DNA from: Mycetocola lacteus
GTDB taxonomy: Bacteria > Actinomycetota > Actinomycetes > Actinomycetales > Microbacteriaceae
Assembly (NCBI RefSeq): GCF_003667575.1
Contig: NZ_RCUY01000005.1
Coordinates: 682,001-746,000, forward strand
Reading direction: 5' to 3'
DNA: 64,000 nucleotides
The notes beneath the pieces are model-generated. The model did no database searches. It had not been told where the DNA came from and saw only the letters and a program-made list of their open reading frames with translations. This document shows positions 35,495 through 44,122 of the stretch, piece after piece. Every line of letters starts with the position of its first letter. Position 1 is the first letter of the stretch. Both the position numbers and the translations under genes were made by a program.

Positions 35495-35857
35495 ATGAAC
35501 CCGTTTGTTGATTCCTGGATCAGCCGGCTTGGCTACCTCTACGCCACCTCCGTGGGTTGCGTCTGGGGCGCGATCTGGTCAACCGGACGCATCCGTCGCG
35601 AGGCGGGACTGATCGTTTTCACCGGGCTGCCGAACTGGGCCTTTGGCCGCGGCGGCGTGTGCGTGGGCGGGGTGTATCTGACCGATACCAATGATTCCCC
35701 CACGGTCCTGAGACACGAGGCGATCCACAAGCGTCAGTGGCAGCGTTACGGCATGCTGATGCCCCTGCTGTATGCCCTGGCCGGGCGCAATCCGTTGAAG
35801 AACCGATTTGAGATCGAGGCCGGCCTGGAGGACGGCGGCTACCTGCCCCGCCGCTAG
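35495..35857 (+). CDS. Small HEXXH protein, metalloprotease-like
   Basis: A 120-residue protein from ATG 35495; a GTG 12 codons upstream is an alternative. A hydrophobic N-terminal part (about 12-30) is followed by LRHEAIHKRQWQRYG with HEXXH at residues 74-78 and a later NRFEIEAG whose Glu108 could be the third zinc ligand, as in gluzincin-type folds. The length is small for a full protease. It resembles short actinobacterial proteins that are sometimes mislabelled Fe-S oxidoreductase; no Fe-S Cys cluster is present. Function unknown. Confidence 0.65.
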   Translation: MNPFVDSWISRLGYLYATSVGCVWGAIWSTGRIRREAGLIVFTGLPNWAFGRGGVCVGGVYLTDTNDSPTVLRHEAIHKRQWQRYGMLMPLLYALAGRNPLKNRFEIEAGLEDGGYLPRR

Positions 35858-35861
35858 GACA

Positions 35862-35960
35862 CGGGCCGGGTTAGCGGTAAAACACCCACGACCGGGCGGG
35901 CCGGGCTAGCGGCACAACACCCAGGACCCGTCGGGCTGAACTAGCGGCGCAACCCGAACC
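35862..35960. repeat. 35-bp tandem repeat copying the 3' end of the next gene
   Basis: TAGCGG recurs at 35872, 35907 and 35942, exactly 35 bp apart, with similar flanks (GGGCCGGG before, AACACCCA after). The third unit is the end of the SIP-like gene, including its stop codon (35941-35943). Confidence 0.7.
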
Positions 35961-36459
35961 GGGCCGGAGTATCCACGGCGGATGCCGGGAGGCTCAGCGA
36001 CTCGGTCAGATAGTCAAAGCAGTCGGCCACGGCCGTGTAGGGGCCCGAAAGCCACACCCGCGCCGCTGCGTCACGGTCAGAGACCTCCGCGGCGTCCGCG
36101 ATGTCCATCGTCTCGATGGTCTCAGCGCACAGCATCTCGGCCGCCCATGCCTGAACCGCCCGCGAGAGCGCTTCGCCGGGGGCGCAGGCTCGTCCGGTGC
36201 CCGGGGCACCGGTACGCTCGGCGCGCACCAGCCAGGAAACCACCATCCGGCTGGGGGCGCTGAGCAGCCCCACCTGATCGGCGGTATCAACCTCCACAAA
36301 GACGCGGCCGGTGGCACACATCGGCAGCGTGGCGAGCAGCGCCTCGATCTCCGGAAGTTCAGCAAACGTGCCGGCTACCAAATGGGTAACGCGGTGAGCG
36401 TGTCCGGCGGGAGAGTGCGGGGCGCGGCGGGTGCTGGGTGCGGCAGTGGTCGAGATCAT
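35941..36459 (-). CDS. Stand-alone siderophore-interacting protein C-terminal domain
   Basis: A 172-residue protein. It matches only the NAD(P)H-binding C-terminal half of siderophore-interacting ferric reductases: GRVFVEVDTADQVGLL, MVVSWLVRAER, a long helical linker, and ARVWLSGPYTAVADCFDYLTESLSLPASAVDTPARFG. The FAD-binding N-terminal domain is missing, so it cannot be a complete ferric reductase alone. A DtxR/IdeR-like box begins 8 bp upstream of the ATG (36457-36459), so it should be induced under iron starvation. It is divergent from the Dpp-type importer. Confidence 0.72.
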   Translation of the reverse strand: MISTTAAPSTRRAPHSPAGHAHRVTHLVAGTFAELPEIEALLATLPMCATGRVFVEVDTADQVGLLSAPSRMVVSWLVRAERTGAPGTGRACAPGEALSRAVQAWAAEMLCAETIETMDIADAAEVSDRDAAARVWLSGPYTAVADCFDYLTESLSLPASAVDTPARFGLRR

Positions 36460-36466
36460 TTCCTCT

Positions 36467-36485
36467 TCAGTATAGGCTTACCTAA
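36467..36485 (-). promoter_or_regulatory. DtxR/IdeR-like iron box
   Basis: On the minus strand TTAGGTAAGCCTATACTGA, about 15 of 19 positions as in the consensus TTAGGTTAGSCTAACCTAA. It is just upstream of the SIP-like gene and within the spacer shared with the importer operon. Confidence 0.75.
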
Positions 36486-36641
36486 CCCCAAATGCCAGAG
36501 CCGATTTTCCGCACGCGTGTGCCGTCTTCTCGATTACGTCACAAATGGACAGCGGGGCGTTCGACGGCGATAATTCGGGGAAAAGTAGGTGAAAATAGGG
36601 AGGGGCTCACCGCCCTTCCGAACGTTTGAAAGGCATCACCC

Positions 36642-38144
36642 ATGCGCACCCCTCGTTCCCGGCTTCTGTTTGCCGCCGGTCTGGCCACGGTCCTGGCCCT
36701 CAGCGGTTGCGCTGCCCCGTCCACCTCGGACAACACGGGTACCAATGCCTCGGTCAACGTGGGACTCATCCTGGAGCCCACGGACCTGAATATTCGCAAG
36801 ACCTCCGGCGTCGCCCTCGACCAGGTCCTGCTGGACAACGTCTATGAGGGGCTGGTGCGCCGCGAGGCCGATGGCTCGGTGGTCGACTCGCTGGCGAAGT
36901 CGCATGAGATTTCCGCCGACGGCCTGACCTATACCTTCACCCTCAACGACGGCGTGAAGTTCCACTCGGGTGCCGAGCTGAAGGCCAGCGATGTGGTGTG
37001 GTCGCTCAACCAGGTGGTCACCGATGCCTCGATCAAGGATCACGCAACCCTTGCCGCGATCCGCAGCGTCTCCAGCCCCGACCCCAAGACCGTGGTCATC
37101 GAACTTGCCAACCCCGATAGCAACCTGCTGTGGAACCTCGGCGGCCGGGCGGGGCAGATCCTCGAGGAGAAGGCCACCAACGATCTGGCCACCAGCGCCA
37201 ACGGCACCGGGCCGTTCGAACTCAAGGCCGGCGCCTGGAAGCAGGGCGACAGCCTCAAGCTGGAGCGCAACGACAACTACTACGGCACCAAGGCCAAGGT
37301 GCGCGAGGTGGTGTTCTCCTATATTCCGGACCCGACCGCGGCGATCAACGCGACCCTGACCGGCGATCTGGACGTGCAGACCGGTGTGGATGCGAGCCTG
37401 AGCCCGCAGCTCGAACGCGATAAGGACGTCACCCTCACCAAGGGCCGCACCACCGATAAGTACACGCTGGTGTTCAACCCCAAGGTGCCGGCACTGGCCG
37501 ATCCGAAGGTGCGCGAGGCGCTGCGCCTGGGCATCGATCACAAGGCGATCATCGATTCGATCGGCGGGGCCGGCGTTCCCCAGGGCGGCCCGATCCCCGC
37601 GCTGGATCCCGGCTATCAGGACCTGACCGGGCTGGTTCCCTTCGACCCGGAGAAGGCCAAGGCGCTGCTCGCCGAGGCCGGACAGAGCGATCTCACGCTG
37701 ACCCTCACCGTGGCCAACCACTACCCCACCGTGATCTCCAACGTGCTGACCTCGCAGTTCAAGAACATCGGTGTGACCCTCAAGGTCAACCGGGTCGAGT
37801 TCCCCACCTGGCTCAACGACGTCTACACCAACCACGATTTTGACCTGTCGCTGGTCAACCATGCCGAGTCCCGCGACTTCGCCAACTGGACCGACCCCAC
37901 CTACTACTTCGGGTACAACAACCCGCACGTTCAGGAGCTCTACAAGGAATCCGTGGCGGCCACCGACCCCAAGGTCGCCGATGCGAAGCTCGCCGAGGCC
38001 GCCAAGATCGTCGCCCAGGACAACCCCGCCGACTGGCTATTTACCGGCACCGCGTTGACCGCGATCCGTAAGGGCGTCACCGGCTTCCCCACCGATTCCA
38101 CGACCTCGCGGCTGTACCTCGGAAACCTCGCGGTTTCCGAGTAA
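36642..38144 (+). CDS. Peptide/nickel-type ABC importer, substrate-binding lipoprotein
   Basis: A 500-residue protein of the SBP_bac_5 family. Signal peptide with lipobox LSGCA (Cys near residue 25), then NVGLILEPTDLNIRKTSGVALDQVLLDNVYEGLV and the family core SADGLTYTFTLNDGVKFHSGAELKASDVVWSL. First gene of a five-gene operon (permease 12 bp later). The family carries peptides, nickel, heme or other chelates. The iron box of the divergent neighbour lies about 160 bp upstream, so an iron-related cargo is possible but unproven. Confidence 0.9.
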   Translation: MRTPRSRLLFAAGLATVLALSGCAAPSTSDNTGTNASVNVGLILEPTDLNIRKTSGVALDQVLLDNVYEGLVRREADGSVVDSLAKSHEISADGLTYTFTLNDGVKFHSGAELKASDVVWSLNQVVTDASIKDHATLAAIRSVSSPDPKTVVIELANPDSNLLWNLGGRAGQILEEKATNDLATSANGTGPFELKAGAWKQGDSLKLERNDNYYGTKAKVREVVFSYIPDPTAAINATLTGDLDVQTGVDASLSPQLERDKDVTLTKGRTTDKYTLVFNPKVPALADPKVREALRLGIDHKAIIDSIGGAGVPQGGPIPALDPGYQDLTGLVPFDPEKAKALLAEAGQSDLTLTLTVANHYPTVISNVLTSQFKNIGVTLKVNRVEFPTWLNDVYTNHDFDLSLVNHAESRDFANWTDPTYYFGYNNPHVQELYKESVAATDPKVADAKLAEAAKIVAQDNPADWLFTGTALTAIRKGVTGFPTDSTTSRLYLGNLAVSE

Positions 38145-38156
38145 AATCTGTACCCT

Positions 38157-39110
38157 ATGACCCGATTCCTGCTGACGCGTGCCCTCCTGCTGGTCCTCGG
38201 GCTCGCGGTGGCCAGCGTGCTGATCTTCCTGGCCCTGCGTCTGCTTCCCGGCGACGTCGCCCAGGTGATCGCCGGCACCGACGCGACCCCGGAACGGCTG
38301 GCCGCGATCCGCGACAGTCTGGGGCTTGAGCGTCCGCTGCCGGTTCAGTATGGCGAGTGGATCGGCGGACTGCTGCGCGGCGACCTCGGCAACTCGGTGG
38401 TCACCGGAACGCCGGTGGCCGGAGAAATCTGGGAGAAGGCGCAGGTCACGCTGCCGCTCGCGCTGCTCTCGATGCTGATCGGGCTGGCCATCGCCGGTCC
38501 GCTCGGAGTTGCCGCCGCGCTGCGTCGCGGACGTCCGGCCGGCTTCGTGCTGAGCGGCGGCGCACAGGCGCTGGCCGCGGTTCCGGTGATCTGGGCCGGG
38601 ATGCTGCTGGTGATCGTGTTTTCGCTGTGGCTGGGCTGGCTGCCCGCACAGGGTTTCCCGCGCGCGGGCTGGTCGGATCCGGCGGCGGCGCTGCGCTCAC
38701 TGCTGCTCCCGGCACTCACCATCGGAATCGTGGAGGGCGCGGCGATGCTCCGTTTCGTGCGTTCGGCGACCCTGGGCGTGATGGGTCAGGACTTTGTACG
38801 CACGGCCGCCGCCGCCGGACGCACCCGCACCGGTGCGCTGCTGGGCCACGGCCTGCCGAGCGTTGCCCTCTCGATCGTCTCGGTCCTGGGCATCCAGGTC
38901 GCCGGCCTGCTGGTGGGAACGGTGCTGGTAGAAAACCTCTTTACCCTGCCCGGGATCGGACGCATGCTGGTGGCCGATGTGGGCAACCGCGACCTTACCA
39001 AGGTGCAGAGCGAAATCCTGGTGCTCACCGCGATCGTGCTGATCATCGGCACCCTGGTCGACGTGGTGCACCGCCTGCTTGATCCGCGCCAGAGGGAGGT
39101 GGCTCGATGA
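38157..39110 (+). CDS. Dpp/Opp-type ABC permease, DppB-like
   Basis: A 317-residue integral membrane protein with six predicted helices. N-terminal LLLVLGLAVASVLIFLALRLLPGDVA, the DppB hallmark ...RDSLGLERPLPVQYGEWIGGLLRGDLG, and the EAA-type coupling loop FVRTAAAAGRTRTGALLGHGLP. It forms the channel with the next permease. Its stop overlaps that gene's start by 4 bp (ATGA). Confidence 0.93.
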   Translation: MTRFLLTRALLLVLGLAVASVLIFLALRLLPGDVAQVIAGTDATPERLAAIRDSLGLERPLPVQYGEWIGGLLRGDLGNSVVTGTPVAGEIWEKAQVTLPLALLSMLIGLAIAGPLGVAAALRRGRPAGFVLSGGAQALAAVPVIWAGMLLVIVFSLWLGWLPAQGFPRAGWSDPAAALRSLLLPALTIGIVEGAAMLRFVRSATLGVMGQDFVRTAAAAGRTRTGALLGHGLPSVALSIVSVLGIQVAGLLVGTVLVENLFTLPGIGRMLVADVGNRDLTKVQSEILVLTAIVLIIGTLVDVVHRLLDPRQREVAR

Positions 39111-40039
39111 ACCCGCTCCGAAAACTGTTCCGGCATCCCGCAGGCGTGTTTGGGGCCATCGTGGTCGCCGTGCTGGTGCTGTCGGCACTGGTGTCACTGG
39201 TGTGGACCCCGCACGATCCGGTCTTCACCGACTCGGCCCGGCGCTGGCTCGCCCCCACCTGGGCGTATCCGTTTGGGACCGATAACTCCGGTCGCGATAT
39301 CTTCAGCCTGATCCTCGCCGGATCCCGGGTCACCGTGCTGGTGGCCGTGGGCTCGGCGCTCGGCGCGGGCATTTTGGGACTGCTGCTGGCCTCGCTCGGC
39401 GCGCTGACCCGGCGCTGGGTGCGCGAGGGTGTGGCGGTGCTGATCGACGTGCTGATCGCCTTCCCGACCCTGCTGATCGCGATGCTGCTCGCGGCCGCCT
39501 GGGGTGGCTCGCTGCTCGTGGTGATCGTGGCGGTCTCGATCGGGTTCGGGGTAAACATCGCCCGGGTCACCCGGCCCGAGATTCGCGCGGTCCTCGCCGC
39601 CGACTATGTGCTGGCGGCGCGTGCCTCGGGCATCGGCAGCCTGGGAATCCTACGACGCCATGTGATTCCCAACATCCTTCCGGTGCTGATCGTGCAGCTC
39701 TCCTGGGGCATGGCCATCGCGATCCTCGCCGAGGCGGGGCTGAGCTACCTCGGCTACGGTGCCCCGGCGGATACGCCGTCCTGGGGCCGCCTGCTCTCCG
39801 AGCTACAGACCTATATCGGCATCCAGCCGCTCTCGGTGTTCTGGCCGGGGGCCGTGATCACGATCACGGTACTGGGCTTCAACCTGCTGGGCGACGGACT
39901 GCGGGACGTCACCGACCCCACCCTGGCCGACCCGATCCTGTCCGAGACGGTGCCCGCTCGCATCGCGCCGGTATCCCCGGAAACATCTGAAGCCGCCTCG
40001 ATGTCGGAGACACCCGAGACACCGGAGGGAACACGATGA
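39107..40039 (+). CDS. Dpp/Opp-type ABC permease, DppC-like
   Basis: A 310-residue protein. Hydrophobic start after RKLFRHPAGVFGAIVVAVLVL, the typical FGTDNSGRDIFSLILAGSRVTVLVAVGS, coupling loop YVLAARASGIGSLGILRRHVIPN and EAGLSYLGYGAPADTPSWGRLL. The C-terminal 40 residues (from about 270) are a Pro/Glu/Thr-rich extension, unusual for DppC. It overlaps both neighbours by 4 bp. Confidence 0.93.
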   Translation: MNPLRKLFRHPAGVFGAIVVAVLVLSALVSLVWTPHDPVFTDSARRWLAPTWAYPFGTDNSGRDIFSLILAGSRVTVLVAVGSALGAGILGLLLASLGALTRRWVREGVAVLIDVLIAFPTLLIAMLLAAAWGGSLLVVIVAVSIGFGVNIARVTRPEIRAVLAADYVLAARASGIGSLGILRRHVIPNILPVLIVQLSWGMAIAILAEAGLSYLGYGAPADTPSWGRLLSELQTYIGIQPLSVFWPGAVITITVLGFNLLGDGLRDVTDPTLADPILSETVPARIAPVSPETSEAASMSETPETPEGTR

Positions 40040-40845
40040 GCCTGATCGTCGAGAATCTGCGCATCGACTTCGGCGCACGCACGGTGGTGCACGAGGTCTC
40101 CTTCGAGGTGTCCCCCGGCGCGCGGCTGGGCCTGATCGGCGAGTCCGGTTCGGGGAAGTCGCTCACCGCGCTGGCGATCCTGGGGCTACTGCCCGAGGGT
40201 GCCCGGGCGAGCGGGAGCATCCGGCTGGACGGCGAGGAGCTGCTGGGCCGCCCGGATCGAGAACTAGCGGCCATCCGCGGGGACCGGATCGCGATGGTCT
40301 TCCAGGAACCGCGTACCGCCCTGAATCCGCTGCGCCGGATCGAACGGCAGATCGCCGAGCCCGCGCGCCTGCACGGCCGCCTCTCGAAGGCGCAGACCCA
40401 GGTCCGCGCGCTCGAACTGGCCGAGCTGGTGGGGCTGCCCGAGCCCGCCGAGATGCTGCGCCGTTACCCGCATGAGCTCTCCGGTGGACAGCGGCAACGC
40501 GTCTCGATCGCCGCCGCGCTGTCGGCCGGTCCGCGCTATCTGCTGGCGGATGAGCCCACCACCGCGCTGGATGTGACCGTGCAGTCCGAGATCCTCAACA
40601 CGTTTGACTCCCTGGTGCGCGAGAGCGGCAGCGGCCTGGTGTTTATCACCCACGACCTGGCGGTGCTCGCAAAGATCGCCGACCACGCGGTGGTCCTGGC
40701 CGACGGCCGGGTGGTCGAATCCACGCCGGTCCGGGCCCTGCTGGAGGCCCCACAGTCCGAGCTGGGACGTCGCCTGCTGGCCGCCGCGCGCCGCACCGCG
40801 TTCCGCCCGGCTCCCATCGCTCGGGAGGAATCCACCAATGACTAA
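40036..40845 (+). CDS. Dpp/Opp-type ABC ATPase, DppD-like
   Basis: A 269-residue protein. Walker A GESGSGKS (near residue 38), Q-loop VFQEPRTALNPL, signature LSGGQRQRVSIAAAL, Walker B LLADEPTTALD, H-loop FITHDL. It hydrolyses ATP with the DppF-like subunit. It is shorter than usual (about 320): the C-terminal Cys-containing oligopeptide/dipeptide extension that can carry an Fe-S cluster in DppD is missing. Confidence 0.93.
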   Translation: MSLIVENLRIDFGARTVVHEVSFEVSPGARLGLIGESGSGKSLTALAILGLLPEGARASGSIRLDGEELLGRPDRELAAIRGDRIAMVFQEPRTALNPLRRIERQIAEPARLHGRLSKAQTQVRALELAELVGLPEPAEMLRRYPHELSGGQRQRVSIAAALSAGPRYLLADEPTTALDVTVQSEILNTFDSLVRESGSGLVFITHDLAVLAKIADHAVVLADGRVVESTPVRALLEAPQSELGRRLLAAARRTAFRPAPIAREESTND

Positions 40846-41680
40846 CCCGCCCCTCCCCGCACAGGCATTCCCCGGCCCCCCACTGCTTCAGGCCGTCGGG
40901 CTCGGCCGCAGCTACCATGTGCCCCGCGGCACCGCCGGACGCGGCGAGCGGGTGGCGCTGGCCCCCACCGATCTAGTGATGCACGACGGGGAAAGCCTCG
41001 GCATCGTCGGGGAATCCGGTTCAGGCAAGTCCACCCTGGTACGTCTGCTGACCGCTCTGGATGCCCCGAGCAGCGGACGGGTCGACTTCCACGGGCAGAC
41101 CATTGTCAGCGCCGAGGGATCGGTGCGCAAGCAGATTCGTGGCAAGACCCTGAACTGGTTCCGAAAGCACACCGGGGTGGTTTTCCAGGATCCGTATGCC
41201 TCGCTGGATCCGCGGATGAGCGTGGGCCGGATCATCGCGGAACCCCTGATCGGGCTCGGCCTGTCCGAAAACCGACGGGCACGGGTCCACGAGGTCCTGG
41301 TTCAGGTGGGACTCCCGGCTGAGTTTGCCGATCGATACCCGCACCAGCTCTCCGGCGGCCAGCGTCAGCGCGTGGCCATTGCCCGAGCGATCGTGCACCG
41401 GCCCACCCTGCTGGTGGGGGACGAACCCCTCAGCGCGCTGGATGTGACCGTGCGAGCCCAGATTCTTGAGCTCCTGGTCTCGCTCCGGGAGGAGCTGGGC
41501 CTGAGCCTGATCCTGGTCTCCCACGATCTCGGTGTGGTGCAGGAGCTGTGCGAGAACGTCGCGGTGATGCACGCGGGCAGCATCGTCGAGCACGGCCCCA
41601 CCGCCCGGGTCTTCGCGGCCCCCGAGCACCCCTACACCGCCCGGCTGCTGTCCTCGGCGCTCCCGCTCCCCGACGCCTAA
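40838..41680 (+). CDS. Dpp/Opp-type ABC ATPase, DppF-like
   Basis: A 280-residue protein. ATG at 40838 with GGGAGGAA upstream, overlapping the previous gene by 8 bp. Walker A GESGSGKST, VFQDPYASLDPRMSVG (the DppF-type Q-loop), signature LSGGQRQRVAIARAI, Walker B LVGDEPLSALD, H-loop VSHDL and the tail GPTARVFAAPEHPYTARLL. Last gene of the importer, closed by a shared terminator. Confidence 0.93.
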   Translation: MTNPPLPAQAFPGPPLLQAVGLGRSYHVPRGTAGRGERVALAPTDLVMHDGESLGIVGESGSGKSTLVRLLTALDAPSSGRVDFHGQTIVSAEGSVRKQIRGKTLNWFRKHTGVVFQDPYASLDPRMSVGRIIAEPLIGLGLSENRRARVHEVLVQVGLPAEFADRYPHQLSGGQRQRVAIARAIVHRPTLLVGDEPLSALDVTVRAQILELLVSLREELGLSLILVSHDLGVVQELCENVAVMHAGSIVEHGPTARVFAAPEHPYTARLLSSALPLPDA

Positions 41681-41765
41681 AACGCGGCGGCCTCGGCCGT
41701 TATCGCCGCCCCACCCAGGCACCTGCCGCATCCCGAATCGGTCAGATCTAATCGCCCGCACACAC

Positions 41766-41801
41766 AAACGCGGCCGCCCGGAAAACCGGACGGCCGCGTT
41801 T
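41766..41801. terminator. Bidirectional terminator between the importer and der
   Basis: Stem AAACGCGGCCG / CGGCCGCGTTT extended by CCGG/CCGG past one mismatch, loop AAAA, between converging genes. It lies 12 bp from the der stop. Confidence 0.88.
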
Positions 41802-41812
41802 ATGCGTTGCGA

Positions 41813-43330
41813 CTACTTCTTGGTGCGGTCGCGCTTCTCGCGCACACGCATGTTGACCTGAATCGGCGAACCCTCGAAGCCGTACACCTCACGCAGACGG
41901 CGGGTGATGAATCGACGGTAACCCGGGTCCAGGAAGCCCGTGGTGAACAGCACGAATGTCGGCGGACGGCTGATCGCCTGGGTACCAAACAGGATGCGCG
42001 GCTGCTTGCCACCACGCAGCGGGTGCGGGTGCTCGGCCACGAGCTCGGTGAGGAAGGCGTTGAACTTTCCGGTGGGGATGCGAGTGTCCCACGACTCGAG
42101 CGCAAGCTCCAGGGCCGGAACCAGCTTCTCCAGGTGACGGCCGGTGCGGGCCGAGATGTTCACGCGCGGGGCCCAGGCCACGTGGGCCAGGTCCTGCTCG
42201 ATCTCGCGCTCCAGGTAGCGACGACGGTCATCGTCCAGCTGGTCCCACTTGTTGAAGGCGAGCACCAGCGCACGGCCGGATTCCAGCACCAGGTCGATGA
42301 TGCGGACGTCCTGCTCGGAGATCGGCTGAGTCACATCGATCAGCACAACCGCGACCTCGGCCTTCTCCAGGGCCGCGGAGGTGCGCAGCGAGGCGTAGAA
42401 GTCGGCACCCTGGGAGAGGTGCACGCGGCGGCGGATACCGGCGGTGTCCACAAAACGCCAGACCTTACCGGCCAGGGTGATCTGCTCATCCACCGGGTCA
42501 CGAGTGGTTCCGGCGAGGTCGTTGACAACCACGCGCTCCTCACCGGCGGCCTTGTTCAGCAGGCTCGACTTACCCACGTTCGGACGACCCAGCAGGGCGA
42601 CACGACGGGGTCCGCCGACCTCCTGCTTGGCAACCGCGGACACCTCGGGCAGCTTGCCCATGATGGCATCCAGCAGGTCGGCGACGCCGCGACCGTGCAG
42701 GGCCGAAACCGGCCACGGCTCGCCCAGGCCCAGCGACCACAGCGAGGCGGCGTTGGGCTCCTGGCGCACATCGTCCACCTTGTTGGCCACAAGGAACACG
42801 GGCTTGTTGATCTTGCGCAGCAGCTTCACGACGTGCTCGTCGGTGCTGGTGGGACCCACGTTGGAGTCAACCACAAACATCACCACGTCGGAGAGTTCGA
42901 TAGCTACCTCGGCCTGGGCGGCGACGGAGGCGTCGATACCGCGAGCATCGGGCTCCCACCCACCGGTGTCGACCAGGGAGAACTTGCGTTCGTTCCACTC
43001 GGCTTTATAGGTGACGCGGTCACGGGTCACGCCGGGGGTGTCCTCCACGACGGCCTCACGGCGGCCGAGGATACGGTTGACCAGCGCGGACTTACCCACG
43101 TTCGGGCGGCCCACGATCGCCACGACCGGCAGGGCCGGCAGGTAGCGGATCGCGTTGGGGTCATCGGTGACGCCGGCGAGGACGTCGAAGTCGTCCTCAT
43201 CCAGCTCATAGTCGTCTAGGCCCAGGCGCAGCGCGCTGGCGCGCTGGCTGATGAGCTCGTCATCGAGGCCTTCGAGGCGCTCGGCGAAATCCTCATCCGC
43301 GGGCAGGTCTTCGTAGTTGTCAGGTGACAT
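41813..43330 (-). CDS. der: GTPase Der (EngA)
   Basis: A 505-residue tandem GTPase needed for 50S ribosome assembly. Two G domains: first G1 [14 protein letters not shown] (near residue 74) and NKVD; second G1 [14 protein letters not shown] (near residue 247) and NKWD; then the C-terminal KH-like domain ending in the basic [10 protein letters not shown]. The first 65 residues are an acidic extension ([11 protein letters not shown]...YELDEDDFD) common in actinobacterial Der. Last gene of the xerD-side core cluster. Confidence 0.97.
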   Translation of the reverse strand: MSPDNYEDLPADEDFAERLEGLDDELISQRASALRLGLDDYELDEDDFDVLAGVTDDPNAIRYLPALPVVAIVGRPNVGKSALVNRILGRREAVVEDTPGVTRDRVTYKAEWNERKFSLVDTGGWEPDARGIDASVAAQAEVAIELSDVVMFVVDSNVGPTSTDEHVVKLLRKINKPVFLVANKVDDVRQEPNAASLWSLGLGEPWPVSALHGRGVADLLDAIMGKLPEVSAVAKQEVGGPRRVALLGRPNVGKSSLLNKAAGEERVVVNDLAGTTRDPVDEQITLAGKVWRFVDTAGIRRRVHLSQGADFYASLRTSAALEKAEVAVVLIDVTQPISEQDVRIIDLVLESGRALVLAFNKWDQLDDDRRRYLEREIEQDLAHVAWAPRVNISARTGRHLEKLVPALELALESWDTRIPTGKFNAFLTELVAEHPHPLRGGKQPRILFGTQAISRPPTFVLFTTGFLDPGYRRFITRRLREVYGFEGSPIQVNMRVREKRDRTKK

Positions 43331-43426
43331 CTGCGGTGTTCTCTTTCTGAAGGGAGCCCAGGTGTTGCGGGCTCGATGGTGACCGCTAGGCGATCGTACC
43401 TCCGGGGTCGGTGGACACCGGAGGGT

Positions 43427-44122
43427 CTATTCGGTTGTGTGTGCTGGCTCAGGTGTTGCGAGCCCGTTGTGTACCCGCTCGACAACCGCGGCAATGGTGG
43501 CCGGGAAATCGAGGTGGGTGGAATCGAGGGTGTAAACACCCTCGGCGGCGGTCATGAACTCGGTCACGGCGGAATCGGCACGATCCCGCTTGGCGAGTGC
43601 TTCGGCCGCGGTCTTGGCGGCATCACCGGTGAGCTCGGCTCCCCGGCGTGCGGCGCGCACCTCTTCCGAGGCGGTGAGCAGAATCCGGACCGGAGCGTCC
43701 GGAGCCACCACGGTTGTGATGTCGCGTCCCTCGACCACAATACCCGGCTTTTCGGTCGAGGCAATAATGGTGCGGAACAGGTTATTGACGAAGGTGCGAA
43801 CCTCGGGAACCCGGGCCACCTGGCTCACCAGCGCCGAAATGCGCGGTTCGCGGATGGCATCGGTGACCTCGGTGGATCCCACCAGGACAAAATACTCGTC
43901 GGGATCGGTACCGATGCGGTAGTCGAACCCGGGCAGCGAGGCGATCACCAGCGCGGTGTTTCCCCCGTCAATTCCGGCGTCATCCAGGTACCAGGCCAGG
44001 GCGCGGTAGGCGGCACCGGTGTCCAGGTAGGCAAAACCCAGCTGCTTCGCCGCGGCCTTGGAAACCGAGGACTTGCCGCTGCCGGCCGGGCCATCAACGG
44101 CCACCACAAATACGTTTGACAT
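43427..44122 (-). CDS. cmk: Cytidylate kinase
   Basis: Makes CDP/dCDP from CMP/dCMP. It is 231 residues. P-loop [19 protein letters not shown] at residues 11-29, [16 protein letters not shown]-binding [13 protein letters not shown] and the lid KRDRADS. The ATG follows directly on the tyrA stop (no gap), so translation is coupled. der follows after 96 bp. Confidence 0.96.
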   Translation of the reverse strand: MSNVFVVAVDGPAGSGKSSVSKAAAKQLGFAYLDTGAAYRALAWYLDDAGIDGGNTALVIASLPGFDYRIGTDPDEYFVLVGSTEVTDAIREPRISALVSQVARVPEVRTFVNNLFRTIIASTEKPGIVVEGRDITTVVAPDAPVRILLTASEEVRAARRGAELTGDAAKTAAEALAKRDRADSAVTEFMTAAEGVYTLDSTHLDFPATIAAVVERVHNGLATPEPAHTTE

